Shown one piece after another: positions 24,608 to 33,756 of a DNA stretch of 64,000 nt; the first letter of the stretch is position 1, and every line of letters starts with the position of its first letter. The position numbers and the translations under genes are program-made. This DNA comes from Pseudomonas fluorescens HK44. Lineage in GTDB: Bacteria > Pseudomonadota > Gammaproteobacteria > Pseudomonadales > Pseudomonadaceae. The notes under the pieces are model-generated. The model was given only the letters and a program-made list of their open reading frames with translations. It did not search any database and had not been told where the DNA came from. Location: positions 744,001-808,000 of the forward strand of contig NZ_AFOY02000015.1 of the NCBI RefSeq assembly GCF_000217955.3. Direction: 5' to 3'.

Positions 24608-25240
24608 ATGAACCTGTCCTACCCAATCCGCGTCGCCCTGGTCGACGATCATTCCCTGGTCCGTGACGGGATCAAGGCGCTGCTGGCGGTCATGCCTCCC
24701 CTGGAAGTGGTGGGAGAAGCCGAGAGCGGTGCCGAAGCGATTGAGATGGTAAGGCTCTGTCAACCGGACCTGTTACTGGTCGACATCAGCTTGAAGGACA
24801 TGAACGGACTTGAGCTGACCCGGGTGTTGAGCAAGCAGTATCCGTTGCTCAAGATTCTGGTACTCAGCATGTACGACAACTATGAGTACGTGAGTGAATC
24901 TGTTCGTTCTGGCGCCAGCGGCTATGTGCTGAAGAACGCACCTTCGCGGGAAATCATTGCGGCCATTGAAGCGATTGCCAGCGGCGGAACGTTTTACAGT
25001 GCAGAGATCGCACAGAGGCTCATCGCCGACAAGAATACCGACAACGAGCTGACGCCACGCGAGAGTCAAGTGCTGTGCAAGATGGCTCTGGGAATGAACA
25101 ACAAGGAAATGGCCCGCGAGCTGGACATCAGCGTTCGGACGGTGGAAACCCATCGTTTGAGCATCCGTCGCAAACTCAACATCGACAAGCCCGCGGCCTT
25201 GGTAAAGTACGCGATGGACCACGGGATAATTTCACATTAA
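24608..25240 (+). CDS. LuxR/NarL-family response regulator
   Basis: 210 residues. The receiver has the acidic pair DD at 13-14, phospho-acceptor Asp59 in LLLVDIS, the Ser in VLSMYDN and Lys in YVLKNAP. The C-terminal LuxR helix-turn-helix is at about 147-205 (LTPRESQVLCKMALGMNNKEMARELDISVRTVETH). It begins 33 bases after the kinase and is clearly its partner. Likely targets are the palindromic sites upstream of cstA. Confidence 0.94.
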   Translation: MNLSYPIRVALVDDHSLVRDGIKALLAVMPPLEVVGEAESGAEAIEMVRLCQPDLLLVDISLKDMNGLELTRVLSKQYPLLKILVLSMYDNYEYVSESVRSGASGYVLKNAPSREIIAAIEAIASGGTFYSAEIAQRLIADKNTDNELTPRESQVLCKMALGMNNKEMARELDISVRTVETHRLSIRRKLNIDKPAALVKYAMDHGIISH

Positions 25241-25308
25241 GACCCGTCTGGCCCCATCGTTTGGTGAGGCTAATGCGTCGTTGATACCTCGCCGAGCCTG
25301 AAGTGAAC

Positions 25309-25947
25309 TCACTGACGCAGCACGAAAGTCGCCAGGGTTTGCAGATCGTCCGGGCTTAACTGCGTGAAAGGCGGCATCGGGATATTCCCCCATTTGCCGG
25401 TACCGCCATGCTGAATGCTGGACGCTACCTTGGCCAGTGCCTGCGGGTCATTGGCATACTTTGCAGCCACATCGTGATAGGCCGGGCCTACAACCTTATG
25501 ATCGATCGCGTGACAGGACAGGCAGGAGTTGCTCTGCAGCAAGGCCATGGCGTCGACTTTGGTTGCAGGCGCCGTCGGGGTCTGGCCTGCCGATAGGTTC
25601 GAGGCAGCCTGCACATCGGCATCGCTCGCATGGGCACTGCCGTAGGTCACCGCAAGGTAGGCGCCGATGATGCTCACATCCTGATCGCTGATCGGAGCAC
25701 CATACACGTGCTGCATCTTGCTCGCTTCCCCAGTCCACTGCGCCAGGCTTATGCCGGGAGGCTGGAAGTTGATGTAATCGGCAGAATGGCAGGTGGAGCA
25801 CTTCTGTTGAGCCAATGGGTAGCCGGGCAGAGCATTGGGTTTGAATACAGCCGTTTCGGGCGGCAACGTGATCGATAGTGGCGCTGCGTTAGCCATGGTA
25901 ACCATACAAACCTGAACTGCGCAGAGCAAGGTGGTCATGAGTTTCAT
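25309..25947 (-). CDS. Exported c-type cytochrome, partner of the molybdoenzyme
   Basis: 212 residues with a signal peptide (about 1-21). Two CxxCH haem sites are present: CSTCHS near 50 and CLSCHA near 140, with Met ligand candidates downstream of the second (IPMPPFTQLS). The gene follows the sulfite-oxidase-like gene by 11 bases in the same operon. This matches SorAB-type sulfite dehydrogenases, in which the molybdoenzyme passes electrons to a cytochrome c subunit; SorB of Starkeya has a single haem, so this one would be larger. Confidence 0.85.
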   Translation of the reverse strand: MKLMTTLLCAVQVCMVTMANAAPLSITLPPETAVFKPNALPGYPLAQQKCSTCHSADYINFQPPGISLAQWTGEASKMQHVYGAPISDQDVSIIGAYLAVTYGSAHASDADVQAASNLSAGQTPTAPATKVDAMALLQSNSCLSCHAIDHKVVGPAYHDVAAKYANDPQALAKVASSIQHGGTGKWGNIPMPPFTQLSPDDLQTLATFVLRQ

Positions 25948-25958
25948 GCGGGGCCCCC

Positions 25959-27200
25959 TCAGGCGACGGTCACGTGGCTGGTTTCTACAACGTGGCGGCG
26001 GTAGCCACCGGGGTTCCAGTCGGCTCGCAATGGCTGCGTCTCACCCGCACGGTTACTGGCCCGCACCATCAACTGTGTGGCGCCCTTGCTGGTAAAGGTG
26101 ATCGGCAGCGTCCACTCGCGGAAGGAGAAACGGCCAAGATCCTGCCCAAGCTTGGCTTCGCGCCAACTTTTCCCGCCATCGATCGACACTTCCACCTTGT
26201 TGACCCCAACGCCACCGTCGAACGCAATGCCCTTGAGCACCACGCTTTTTTTCAGCGGCAACACATCGCCGTGTTTAACGCTGGTGATGAAGCTGCGTAC
26301 CGGCAACCTGGAAATTGGCACCGTTTGCGCCGCAGTGGTGCCGGGGGCGACACAGAAACAATCGTTGTCTGGAACGCGGTAACCTTTAGCCATGAAGAAA
26401 CCATCGTAGGTATGGTCGACGACTTCGATCTCACTCAGGTGCTTGACCCAGTACGTACCGAAATAGCCTGGCACCACCAGGCGTATCGGGTAACCGTTGA
26501 GAAATGGCAGGTCGGCACCGTTCATCGACCAGGCGATCATGGGCTCACCGTCCATGGCATGGCTGATGTCCAGGGCTTTGATGTACTCCGGCGTGCTCGG
26601 TAGCACTGGCTTGTCGAGCCCATGGAATGTCACTTGCCTGGCGTCGGCTTTCACCCCGGCCTTTTCCAGGACCGCCTTGAGCGGTATTCCCACCCAGCGG
26701 GCATTACCCATTGAACCATTGCCCAACTGAGCGCCGAACACGCGTGGCATCGAGAAGCCACGGCTGTTACCCGAACATTGATTGACGGCCACCACTTCTA
26801 CCGATTCGCCCAGAGCCTTGAGTTCTGCAAGGGAAAGCGACAGCGGTGTGTTGACCGAGCCCTTGATCGTCAGGCGGTAACTGTCCGGATCAATGCTGGT
26901 AGGGATATTGGCCAGATGGTAACGCACAAAAAAGGCGTCATTCGGTGTGATGGGCCCCTCGTTGAAGACGGGGAATGGCGTCTCAAGGTGCGGCGGGCGG
27001 GTGGTCACCAGGGTCAACGGACGTTTTTGCGGGTATTGCACCTGCGGTCGCGGCCCGGCAGCAAAGGTCACTTCTTCCGGTGTTTCGTCGGCTGCCTTGG
27101 CAAGGTTAGCCAATGGCGAAGCTGCCAAAGCCAGGGCGAAGGCATCGCGTAGAACGCGCCGGCGACTCGGGTTGCCGTTATCAACAAGACTGAACTTCAT
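25959..27200 (-). CDS. Sulfite oxidase-family molybdopterin enzyme, Tat-exported
   Basis: 413 residues from the ATG at 27200; the frame extends upstream to 27305 without a signal sequence. The N-terminus has a twin-arginine signal (SRRRVLRDAFALALAASPLA). The molybdopterin domain carries the Mo-ligating Cys in VVAVNQCSGNSRGF near residue 150, and the dimerisation domain (about 300-410) ends PLRADWNPGGYRRHVVE. This fits sulfite:cytochrome c oxidoreductase SorA-like proteins, oxidising sulfite to sulfate in the periplasm, but related enzymes act on other small molecules, so the substrate is not certain. Confidence 0.85.
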   Translation of the reverse strand: MKFSLVDNGNPSRRRVLRDAFALALAASPLANLAKAADETPEEVTFAAGPRPQVQYPQKRPLTLVTTRPPHLETPFPVFNEGPITPNDAFFVRYHLANIPTSIDPDSYRLTIKGSVNTPLSLSLAELKALGESVEVVAVNQCSGNSRGFSMPRVFGAQLGNGSMGNARWVGIPLKAVLEKAGVKADARQVTFHGLDKPVLPSTPEYIKALDISHAMDGEPMIAWSMNGADLPFLNGYPIRLVVPGYFGTYWVKHLSEIEVVDHTYDGFFMAKGYRVPDNDCFCVAPGTTAAQTVPISRLPVRSFITSVKHGDVLPLKKSVVLKGIAFDGGVGVNKVEVSIDGGKSWREAKLGQDLGRFSFREWTLPITFTSKGATQLMVRASNRAGETQPLRADWNPGGYRRHVVETSHVTVA

Positions 27201-27566
27201 GCTGTTCTCTCTTTGTTTTTTTACTGAGATGTATCTGACAGCACCCCCCACATACACCGATGGGGGAGGAGAGGTATCCGATGTAATGCGTAAGTGTTTT
27301 TTCAATTAACTGACCGACTTCGATTAGCAAGCCAGTATCGTCACGCGCAAAGCGACTGCTTTTCATTGAGCGTCAGTGACTTGGCATTTGATGACAGGCA
27401 ATGCCGACATGTGAGGTATAGCCTGCCCACGCTCACCACAACTGTAGCTCATAGGCTTCCCACCATTCGTTCAGTTGATAGTTATCATCAAGGAATGCAA
27501 GTTCTGTTTTGCCGGCAAAGGAGGAGGATGGCGCTATACCAAAGGCGCTTCTGAAGGAACTGCGCG
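27201..27566. other. Divergent promoter region
   Basis: This gap separates the minus-strand molybdoenzyme operon from the plus-strand exported protein at 27567. It has no convincing gene. A run of purines around 27260-27275 and AT-rich stretches near 27210-27230 and 27290-27305 could hold the two promoters; no clear operator was seen. Confidence 0.4.
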
Positions 27567-28235
27567 ATGAGAATTTCTACCTTGCTGGCACTTGTCGCCG
27601 TTTTGACCGGCAGTGTAGCCGCCACAGCACCAGCCTATGCGGCCGAACAGTCCTGCCATTTTTTACCGGTGGTCGACAGCACCACTAGCCTGCAGCATGC
27701 CCAATCGGTGGGAGTGCTCTACAGTGAAAACACCCTCAACACCCTCGAATACCTGGAGCAGTACCATACGGTAGCGCTGAACGGCGCGAAGAACCCTGCA
27801 CTCGATTCGCGCATTAGCAACGCGTTCGTCAACAGCTCCGATCCGAAGCTCGCGATCAACTGGCTCATGGGTTCGCTACAGAAAGAGTTCGCCTCGGTGA
27901 CCGTCTACGACAACCTCGACGAACTGGTGCAAGCCCATTCTGACGTGGTGGTGATGCTGGACACTTACAGCCGTCTGGTGTCCAAGCGCAACAACCAGGT
28001 TGAAGCGCGATTCATGGCCAAGTTCTACGACTCGAATCTGCAATACATCGGCAAGGCCGAAGGCTCGCGTGAACAACAAATGCCTTCGGTCTGGGTTCAT
28101 GGCAAAGCAGCGCCAGCGATCGCTGCGCAGATCAACCAGCAAACCGAGCTGCAGGTGAACGCGCTGAAGCAGTTTGATACGTCACTGAAGGCGCTCGTTT
28201 CATCCAGTGCAGTGGCTCAGGTTGCAAATAACTGA
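27567..28235 (+). CDS. Exported protein of unknown function
   Basis: 222 residues with AAGGA eight bases before the ATG and a clear signal peptide cleaved after PAYA-A (about residue 25). The mature part has one Cys near its start and no membrane segment or recognised enzyme motif. Segments such as VTVYDNLDELVQAHSDVVVMLDTYSRLV suggest an alternating alpha/beta fold like the outer-membrane-associated YajG or LpoB-like domains, but I do not recognise the family. It is divergent from the molybdoenzyme operon and followed by a strong terminator, so it is a single-gene unit. Confidence 0.75.
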   Translation: MRISTLLALVAVLTGSVAATAPAYAAEQSCHFLPVVDSTTSLQHAQSVGVLYSENTLNTLEYLEQYHTVALNGAKNPALDSRISNAFVNSSDPKLAINWLMGSLQKEFASVTVYDNLDELVQAHSDVVVMLDTYSRLVSKRNNQVEARFMAKFYDSNLQYIGKAEGSREQQMPSVWVHGKAAPAIAAQINQQTELQVNALKQFDTSLKALVSSSAVAQVANN

Positions 28236-28270
28236 TGGTGCGGCCCCTGGGCCGCGTCCGAGAAATACAC

Positions 28271-28298
28271 GAACCGACGCCCAGCGTCGGTTCTTTTT
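28271..28298 (+). terminator. Rho-independent terminator
   Basis: A perfect ten-pair stem GAACCGACGC / GCGTCGGTTC with a CCA loop and five T residues. It lies 36 bases after the stop of the exported protein gene at 27567-28235. Confidence 0.9.
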
Positions 28299-28512
28299 GG
28301 CTCAGCAGTAAACGGCGTATCCTCGCCTGAGAAAACTCCGTTCTGGTAATCAATCGCCACAGCAAGGAAGTGCCGGATCAAAAAAATCGGCAGATCGTAG
28401 CTCTCCAAATGCTTGCGATACTCTTCTATGGTCGAGGGACTCGTGTCGTCGGTTGGGCGCTGCCATACGGTGAAGGCTGATCGCTCATGATGTTGTCTCG
28501 CTGAAAAATGGA

Positions 28513-28701
28513 TTAAACAAGCATCTGCTCGCTGAGCAAAACGACCTCGGTACGTGATAAGGCAAGCAATTCACGATGGAATATCCAGGTGGCCAGCGTG
28601 AAGATGGTCACCATCGTCTGCTCCTGCAGGGTCAGGCTAGTTCGGGAATAGATCTCGCCAAAGGCGAAGGAGACGATGTAGTCGGACAGGCCCGCGTCCA
28701 G
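28513..28701 (-). pseudogene. Remnant of a carboxymuconolactone decarboxylase-family gene
   Basis: The minus strand reads GLSDYIVSFAFGEIYSRTSLTL, the conserved first helix and W/Y-S-R turn of CMD proteins, then MVTIFTLAT, and after an apparent deletion ALSRTEVVLLSEQMLV, matching the late helix of the same family. There is no start codon with a ribosome site and the C-terminal C-G-x-P-A-A part is missing. Downstream (28490-28236) another frame reads protein-like sequence without a start codon, so the area looks decayed. Confidence 0.6.
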
Positions 28702-28801
28702 ACACTTTTGAAGCCCTATTGAACAATACGGACGACACTGCGTGGAAAGACAAGTCGTAACGTTGCCTCCCCTCTTGGGGAGGCAACAAACACGCCAGAC
28801 G

Positions 28802-30163
28802 CTATGGCTGACGTTTACGCCGTACCAGCCAAAGCGCCAACAGAATGAACACAATGACGCCCGCCACGATGGCTCCCTGAGCCAACGCAGCCAGGTGCGA
28901 CACCGGCCCGCCGGCCCGCAGCTCCTTGACCTGGGCGGCGCTGACCTTGACGTCCGCGTTGCCATAGTGGCCGGTCAGGTAGCTAGCCAGCGTCGCGACC
29001 TGCTGATCGCTGAGAATGCTGGCGAAGCCCTGCATCCTGACGTCCTGGCCATCGCTGCCACGCTTGACGCCGTCCAGAATCACCATCACCAGATTGTTGG
29101 GGTTGCTGCGCCCAACCGTAGTGTTGTGCAACAACGACGGCAAGCCGCCCTCGAAGCTGCCTTGTCCCTGAGCTTGGTGACACGTGCCGCAATGGGCATC
29201 GTACAGTTGGGCGCCGCTCATCTTGTCGCCATCAGCCGGTAAGTCCACGCCACGGATGCTGGCCAGCTCGTCGGTCTTTTGCCCCAGGGCATACACCGGC
29301 TTGCTGTCTGCCGCCGATTGTTGCGCAGGCACCGTCTTCAGGTAGACAGCAATGGCTTTCAGGTCGCTGTCGTTGAGGTGCTGCAGACTGTGGTCCACTG
29401 CTTCGGCCATCGGCCCGGCCGCCTGGGCTTTGCCTGGCGCTTCACCGGTTTTCAGGTAAGCGATCAGCTCGGCGTTGTCCCAGCCACCAATGCCACTGTT
29501 GATGTCCGAGGTGATGTTCGGTGCATGCCAGGTACCGACATCACCGCCCGCCAGCTCTTTTGACGACACTTCGGCCATCATCAAGTTGCGGGGTGAATGG
29601 CACGTGCTGCAGTGGGTCAAACCTTGGGCCAGGTAGGCGCCTCGGTTCCACTCGGCATCACGCGACGTATTGGGTATGAAGGCCTTATCGTCGAGAAAGA
29701 GCAGGTTCCACGCAGCCATGGAGAAACGAATGTTGAACGGGAAGGGCAGAGCAGTCGGCTTGGCCGGGGTATCCACGGGGTTCACGGCGCTCATGAAGTA
29801 GGCATACATGGCCTTGATGTCTTCATCGCTCACTTTGGCATACGAGGTGTAAGGCATGGCCGGGTACAAGTGTTTGCCATCTGCGCGAATGCCTTTGCGC
29901 AAGGCATCACTGAATTGCTCCTGGGAGTAGTTGCCGATGCCCGCTGTTTTCGACGGGGTGATGTTGGTGGCGATGATTTCGCCAATCGGCGTGGGCAGCG
30001 CCAGGCCGCCGGCAAACGGCTTGCCACCGGGTACGCTGTGACAGGCGACGCAGTCACCGACGGTCGACAGGTACTTGCCACGTTGGATCTGCGCATCGTC
30101 CGCAGCGCTGGCATTCAGCGCAGCCAGCATCAAGGTAACCAGCGAAGTGATTTTCCAGTTCAT
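28802..30163 (-). CDS. Triheme cytochrome c subunit of a membrane FAD dehydrogenase
   Basis: 453 residues with a signal peptide (about 1-20) and a single C-terminal membrane anchor (about 425-446). Three CxxCH sites are visible: CVACHS near 38, CSTCHS near 188 and CGTCHQ near 325. This is the usual architecture of the cytochrome subunit of gluconate 2-dehydrogenase, alcohol dehydrogenase and related quinone-reducing enzymes. It starts three bases after the GMC flavoprotein gene and receives its electrons in the periplasm. Confidence 0.92.
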   Translation of the reverse strand: MNWKITSLVTLMLAALNASAADDAQIQRGKYLSTVGDCVACHSVPGGKPFAGGLALPTPIGEIIATNITPSKTAGIGNYSQEQFSDALRKGIRADGKHLYPAMPYTSYAKVSDEDIKAMYAYFMSAVNPVDTPAKPTALPFPFNIRFSMAAWNLLFLDDKAFIPNTSRDAEWNRGAYLAQGLTHCSTCHSPRNLMMAEVSSKELAGGDVGTWHAPNITSDINSGIGGWDNAELIAYLKTGEAPGKAQAAGPMAEAVDHSLQHLNDSDLKAIAVYLKTVPAQQSAADSKPVYALGQKTDELASIRGVDLPADGDKMSGAQLYDAHCGTCHQAQGQGSFEGGLPSLLHNTTVGRSNPNNLVMVILDGVKRGSDGQDVRMQGFASILSDQQVATLASYLTGHYGNADVKVSAAQVKELRAGGPVSHLAALAQGAIVAGVIVFILLALWLVRRKRQP

Positions 30164-30166
30164 GGT

Positions 30167-31813
30167 TCAGCCCCGCCCTTGTTCAGTGGCAGACTCGGAC
30201 GGCGAAGTTCGGGCAATGACCCGATTCGGCAGGATGTGGTGCGCCGTGCGTAAAGTCAGCGCCGCGGCGGTCAGGGTCGAGTTCATGGTGGCGGCCGTTG
30301 GCATCACGCCGGTGCTGCAAATGAACAGGTTGTCGTGGTCATGGGTACGACCATAGCTGTCGCAGACCGAGGTTCGAGGGTCGTTACCCATGCTCATGGT
30401 GCCGGTGATGTGCTGGTTGTTGGCAAAATTGCCTTCGGCGCTGTAACGCAGATTGGTCCCGCCCATCAGCTCTGCGATGCGGGCGAAGTCTTTGTGCGAC
30501 TGCGCCGCGCCCTTGCGGGTGTAGTCGTCGATGGCGTAGTTGACCTTGGGCTTGGGCAGCCCCAGCTTGTCTTTCTGATCGCTCAGGCTGACGCGGTTCT
30601 CAGGGTTGGGCAACACCTCCAGCACATCCTTGAGGCTCATCTCAAATGCCGCGCGGTGACGAAGCTGCTTCTCGAATTCCGTGCCATACACCCCGGCTGC
30701 AATAAGCGCGTCCGTGGCACCATTCACCCGGGAGATATTGGTGAAGTCCAGGCGATAAGGTGCGTGCTCCGAGCGGAAGGCGCCATCGCGCATGGTATTG
30801 ATCGAGCTTGGACTTTGCGGCCCACGGCCCAGCCACAATTCTTCATCGGCATCGAAGGTGATGGACGTGCTCGGGTGGTCCATCAGGTTGCGACCGACCA
30901 TGCCGGAGCTGTTGGCCAGGCCATTGGGGTATTTGTCGCTGGCCGACATCAGCAACAGTTTCGGGCTTTCAATGCCGTTGGCCGCGAGGATGAAGGTCTT
31001 GCCGGTAACCCGGTGCGATTGCTTGTCCGGGTCATAGTAATGCACGGCGACGATATGCCCCTTGTCATCATGTTCAATGCGATAGACCACGGCGTTGATT
31101 TGCAGCTTGGCACCCGCGTCTATTGCGGTCTGAATGGCAATGCCGCCATGGTATTGCGCGTCGATCGGGCAGATCGGCTGACAACTGTTGTTGCCACAGC
31201 AGGCCGGACGACCATCGTACGGACGACTATTGCGTCCGGTGGTGTTGCCCACCACGGCGTAAGTCGGCGCCAGGCGCTCGCGAATGCGCCGCATGGCGTA
31301 AGGTTCGGTCACCGGCTCCATCGGAAACGGCTTGCTGCGCGGCGAGCCGGTGTTGTCGGCCCCCGAAACGCCCCAGATCTCTTCCGCTTCCTGATAGAAA
31401 GGGTCGAGTTCTTCGTAAGTCATGGGCCAGTCGACGCCCACGTTGTACAGGGTCTTGATCCGCATATCGCCCGGCACCACGCGCCAGGCCTGGGCCGCCC
31501 AGTGCCAGGTCGTGCCACCGACGCCACGGATGTATTCTGCCGGGTACGGATAAGGGCCGCCCTGGATCAGGTAGCCATTATCAACCGGCTTGTAGACCGG
31601 ATGAGGTGCCCAGTCACTGCAGGTATAGGGCGACATCCAGTCACTCTTGCGCGTGGAGTTGCGGAAGGCCGCGACAATACGGCCTCGCTCGATAGGCCCG
31701 CCCGCTTCCAGAATCAGCACCGAAGCGCCCTGTTTGAGCAGATGGGTCGCGGCCATGGAGCCGCAAACCCCCGAACCGATGATGACGATGTCCGCGGACA
31801 ATTGATCAGACAT
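30167..31813 (-). CDS. GMC-family FAD dehydrogenase, large subunit (gluconate 2-dehydrogenase-type)
   Basis: 548 residues. The FAD-binding motif IIGSGVCGSMAA is at 11-22, with VLILEAGGPIERG after it. GGTTWHWAAQAWR near 98 is the GMC flavin-contact motif, and the C-terminus has the active-site His region NQHITGTMSMG and the ending GVMPTAATMNSTLTAAAL. A Cys-rich patch (RPACCGNNSCQPICP near 206) resembles the iron-sulfur-ligating segment of FAD glucose/gluconate dehydrogenases. It forms a complex with the small Tat subunit and the triheme cytochrome. The sugar or acid oxidised is not certain. Confidence 0.9.
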   Translation of the reverse strand: MSDQLSADIVIIGSGVCGSMAATHLLKQGASVLILEAGGPIERGRIVAAFRNSTRKSDWMSPYTCSDWAPHPVYKPVDNGYLIQGGPYPYPAEYIRGVGGTTWHWAAQAWRVVPGDMRIKTLYNVGVDWPMTYEELDPFYQEAEEIWGVSGADNTGSPRSKPFPMEPVTEPYAMRRIRERLAPTYAVVGNTTGRNSRPYDGRPACCGNNSCQPICPIDAQYHGGIAIQTAIDAGAKLQINAVVYRIEHDDKGHIVAVHYYDPDKQSHRVTGKTFILAANGIESPKLLLMSASDKYPNGLANSSGMVGRNLMDHPSTSITFDADEELWLGRGPQSPSSINTMRDGAFRSEHAPYRLDFTNISRVNGATDALIAAGVYGTEFEKQLRHRAAFEMSLKDVLEVLPNPENRVSLSDQKDKLGLPKPKVNYAIDDYTRKGAAQSHKDFARIAELMGGTNLRYSAEGNFANNQHITGTMSMGNDPRTSVCDSYGRTHDHDNLFICSTGVMPTAATMNSTLTAAALTLRTAHHILPNRVIARTSPSESATEQGRG

Positions 31814-32339
31814 TTTTCACCTCGACGATTGGATGGCTTGCCCAGCTTCCGTAAGGACCGTAGGCGTAGGTAGGTGGCTTCAGGACATCGGCGACCATCA
31901 CTGCATTAAGCGCATGCTCGTAGGCCAGGCAACGGGCCTTGGCACCACTGCCGACCACGCCCATGAACCAGGCCATGGCGATCTTGCGCGGAACGATGGC
32001 CAGGGGTGACTTTTCATCATCCAGGGTTTTCTGCAACTGCATCGGATCCACGTGACGCTCGTTGATCAGCGCAAGCAAGTCCTTCACGCCCTTGGCGAAG
32101 GCCGGGTCATCGGCCACAAGGGCCTGATACAGGTTATTTGCCAGGACTTTGTCCAGACTCTGGCGACCGGCAATAATCGCCGAAAGTGCCAGAAACGCGC
32201 CTTGTTCTGCGTTGTCGATCGGCTCAGCCAGTGCAAAAGGAATCAAGGAGGCGGTATAGGCGGTCAACAGGCCTTTTAACAGCATTCGCCGGGTCGTCTT
32301 CAGCAAGCTGGGGCTCTCTAATTCATTCAGTCTATTCAT
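31806..32339 (-). CDS. Small (gamma) subunit of the FAD dehydrogenase, Tat signal
   Basis: 177 residues from the ATG at 32339. A twin-arginine signal TTRRMLLKGLLTAYTASLIP is at about 15-34. The remainder matches the gluconate 2-dehydrogenase subunit 3 / sugar dehydrogenase small-subunit family, which acts as a folding and export chaperone for the signal-less large subunit. The two genes overlap by eight bases, as is usual for this pair. Confidence 0.88.
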   Translation of the reverse strand: MNRLNELESPSLLKTTRRMLLKGLLTAYTASLIPFALAEPIDNAEQGAFLALSAIIAGRQSLDKVLANNLYQALVADDPAFAKGVKDLLALINERHVDPMQLQKTLDDEKSPLAIVPRKIAMAWFMGVVGSGAKARCLAYEHALNAVMVADVLKPPTYAYGPYGSWASHPIVEVKNV

Positions 32340-32409
32340 GGTGATTCCTGCAGTGCCGGATGATCTGGGCGGTGCGTCCCTGCACCATCGTTTTGTACCG
32401 GTTGACAAG

Positions 32410-33756
32410 TCAGAACACGGTGTTAATCGTCAAGCCTGCAACAGTTGCGTTATCGACTTCGTATACACCGCCCGGATGAGCGAGGTATTGAATGTTGGGG
32501 CGCACCATCAGCCATGGCGTCAACTGGAAGTCGTAGTGAATCTCGGCAACGTACTCGGCGTGCTGAACTGGTTGGTAGCGTGGATTGTTGTAGTCAATCA
32601 GGTTGTTGGCCTGGTTCTGCAGTTCCTGGTTTTTCGTCAATGCCGGGTTGACGTGCATCTCACTGAGACCGAACGCGAGGGCATCCTTCGGGCGGGCATC
32701 GAATGGACCGGCATAAATGGCGCCCATTTGCGCCTGCCAATCGAGGGTGGAGCTTTTCTTGTCGTACTGCGCAAAGTGGGCGAAGAGGCTCAGGCCGCGC
32801 TTGGCATCCCCCCCCACGGTAGTGATCTGTTGGCGGGCGTAGGCGTACATGCCATAGCGACCATCATGTTGATCGACAGGGGCGCCAGTGATCGCTTTGT
32901 CATTACCGTTGACGTCCTCCAACACGTCTTTGGCCGTGGCGCTGTTCCAATAGGTGCCCACCATGTATTTACCGGCCATCCCGGCATCCCCCAACCGCGG
33001 CGTCCAACCAACTTCCCCGAGATAAGTGTTGCCTGTCTGGCCCGAGGTATTGAGCTTGAAGCCGTTATTGCTATCGAGCAGGGTCGGGTTGTACTCGTAG
33101 ACGCCTAACTGGGCATAGACCGTCGGGGTGAAGTTGACTTTGACCCGCCCGCCCCACTGGCTGACCGGAGAGTTGAACCAGACCGTTGCACCATGGCCAG
33201 CCAGGCCGCCACACAAGGAGTTGTTCTGAAACACGCAGCCCGTCGAATCGAAGTCACTGCCAATCGGCAACCGACCTACTTTGATATCGAGCACATCGTC
33301 AAAGAACTTTTGCTGATACGCCAACGTGCTAATACGCCAGGTTTGACCTCGCCCAAAGTTCTCCTGAACTGAAGAACCGATGGTTCCAGTGCGAGGGTCG
33401 GTCAGTCTGTCATTGGTGATATCTCGCCCACTGCGCTCGGTGATCAGGAGCTGCAGGCTGGCTTCATGCCAACCCAGGACTTTTTCAAGATCGATGGCGC
33501 CACCCAGATTGAACTGATCGGTGTAGCGTGCAGTATGGTCGTGATCAAACCCACCATTGATATTGGCAGCGCTTTCCGACTGATAGCTGAACTGGAAGTC
33601 ATAACCCTTGTCGAGCAATTCCGTTCGAAGGCCGCCCCAGTCACCTGTCATCCATCGAGACGATGATGAAAACATCGGTTCATCCGACCAGGCACTCATT
33701 GTCAAACCGCTCAGGACAAATCCTGCGGTCAGACTGGTAATAGTTGTCTTTCTCAT
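32410..33756 (-). CDS. oprB: Carbohydrate-selective porin OprB
   Basis: 448 residues with a signal peptide cleaved after SAWS or nearby. The OprB family pattern is clear: WMTGDWGGLRTELLDKGYDFQFSY at the mature start, QLLITERSGRDITNDRL, and the C-terminal strand ending in Phe (TVAGLTINTVF), needed for outer-membrane insertion. It is the first gene of the unit, 70 bases before the dehydrogenase small subunit, which suggests outer-membrane entry of the sugar that the periplasmic dehydrogenase oxidises. Confidence 0.93.
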   Translation of the reverse strand: MRKTTITSLTAGFVLSGLTMSAWSDEPMFSSSSRWMTGDWGGLRTELLDKGYDFQFSYQSESAANINGGFDHDHTARYTDQFNLGGAIDLEKVLGWHEASLQLLITERSGRDITNDRLTDPRTGTIGSSVQENFGRGQTWRISTLAYQQKFFDDVLDIKVGRLPIGSDFDSTGCVFQNNSLCGGLAGHGATVWFNSPVSQWGGRVKVNFTPTVYAQLGVYEYNPTLLDSNNGFKLNTSGQTGNTYLGEVGWTPRLGDAGMAGKYMVGTYWNSATAKDVLEDVNGNDKAITGAPVDQHDGRYGMYAYARQQITTVGGDAKRGLSLFAHFAQYDKKSSTLDWQAQMGAIYAGPFDARPKDALAFGLSEMHVNPALTKNQELQNQANNLIDYNNPRYQPVQHAEYVAEIHYDFQLTPWLMVRPNIQYLAHPGGVYEVDNATVAGLTINTVF

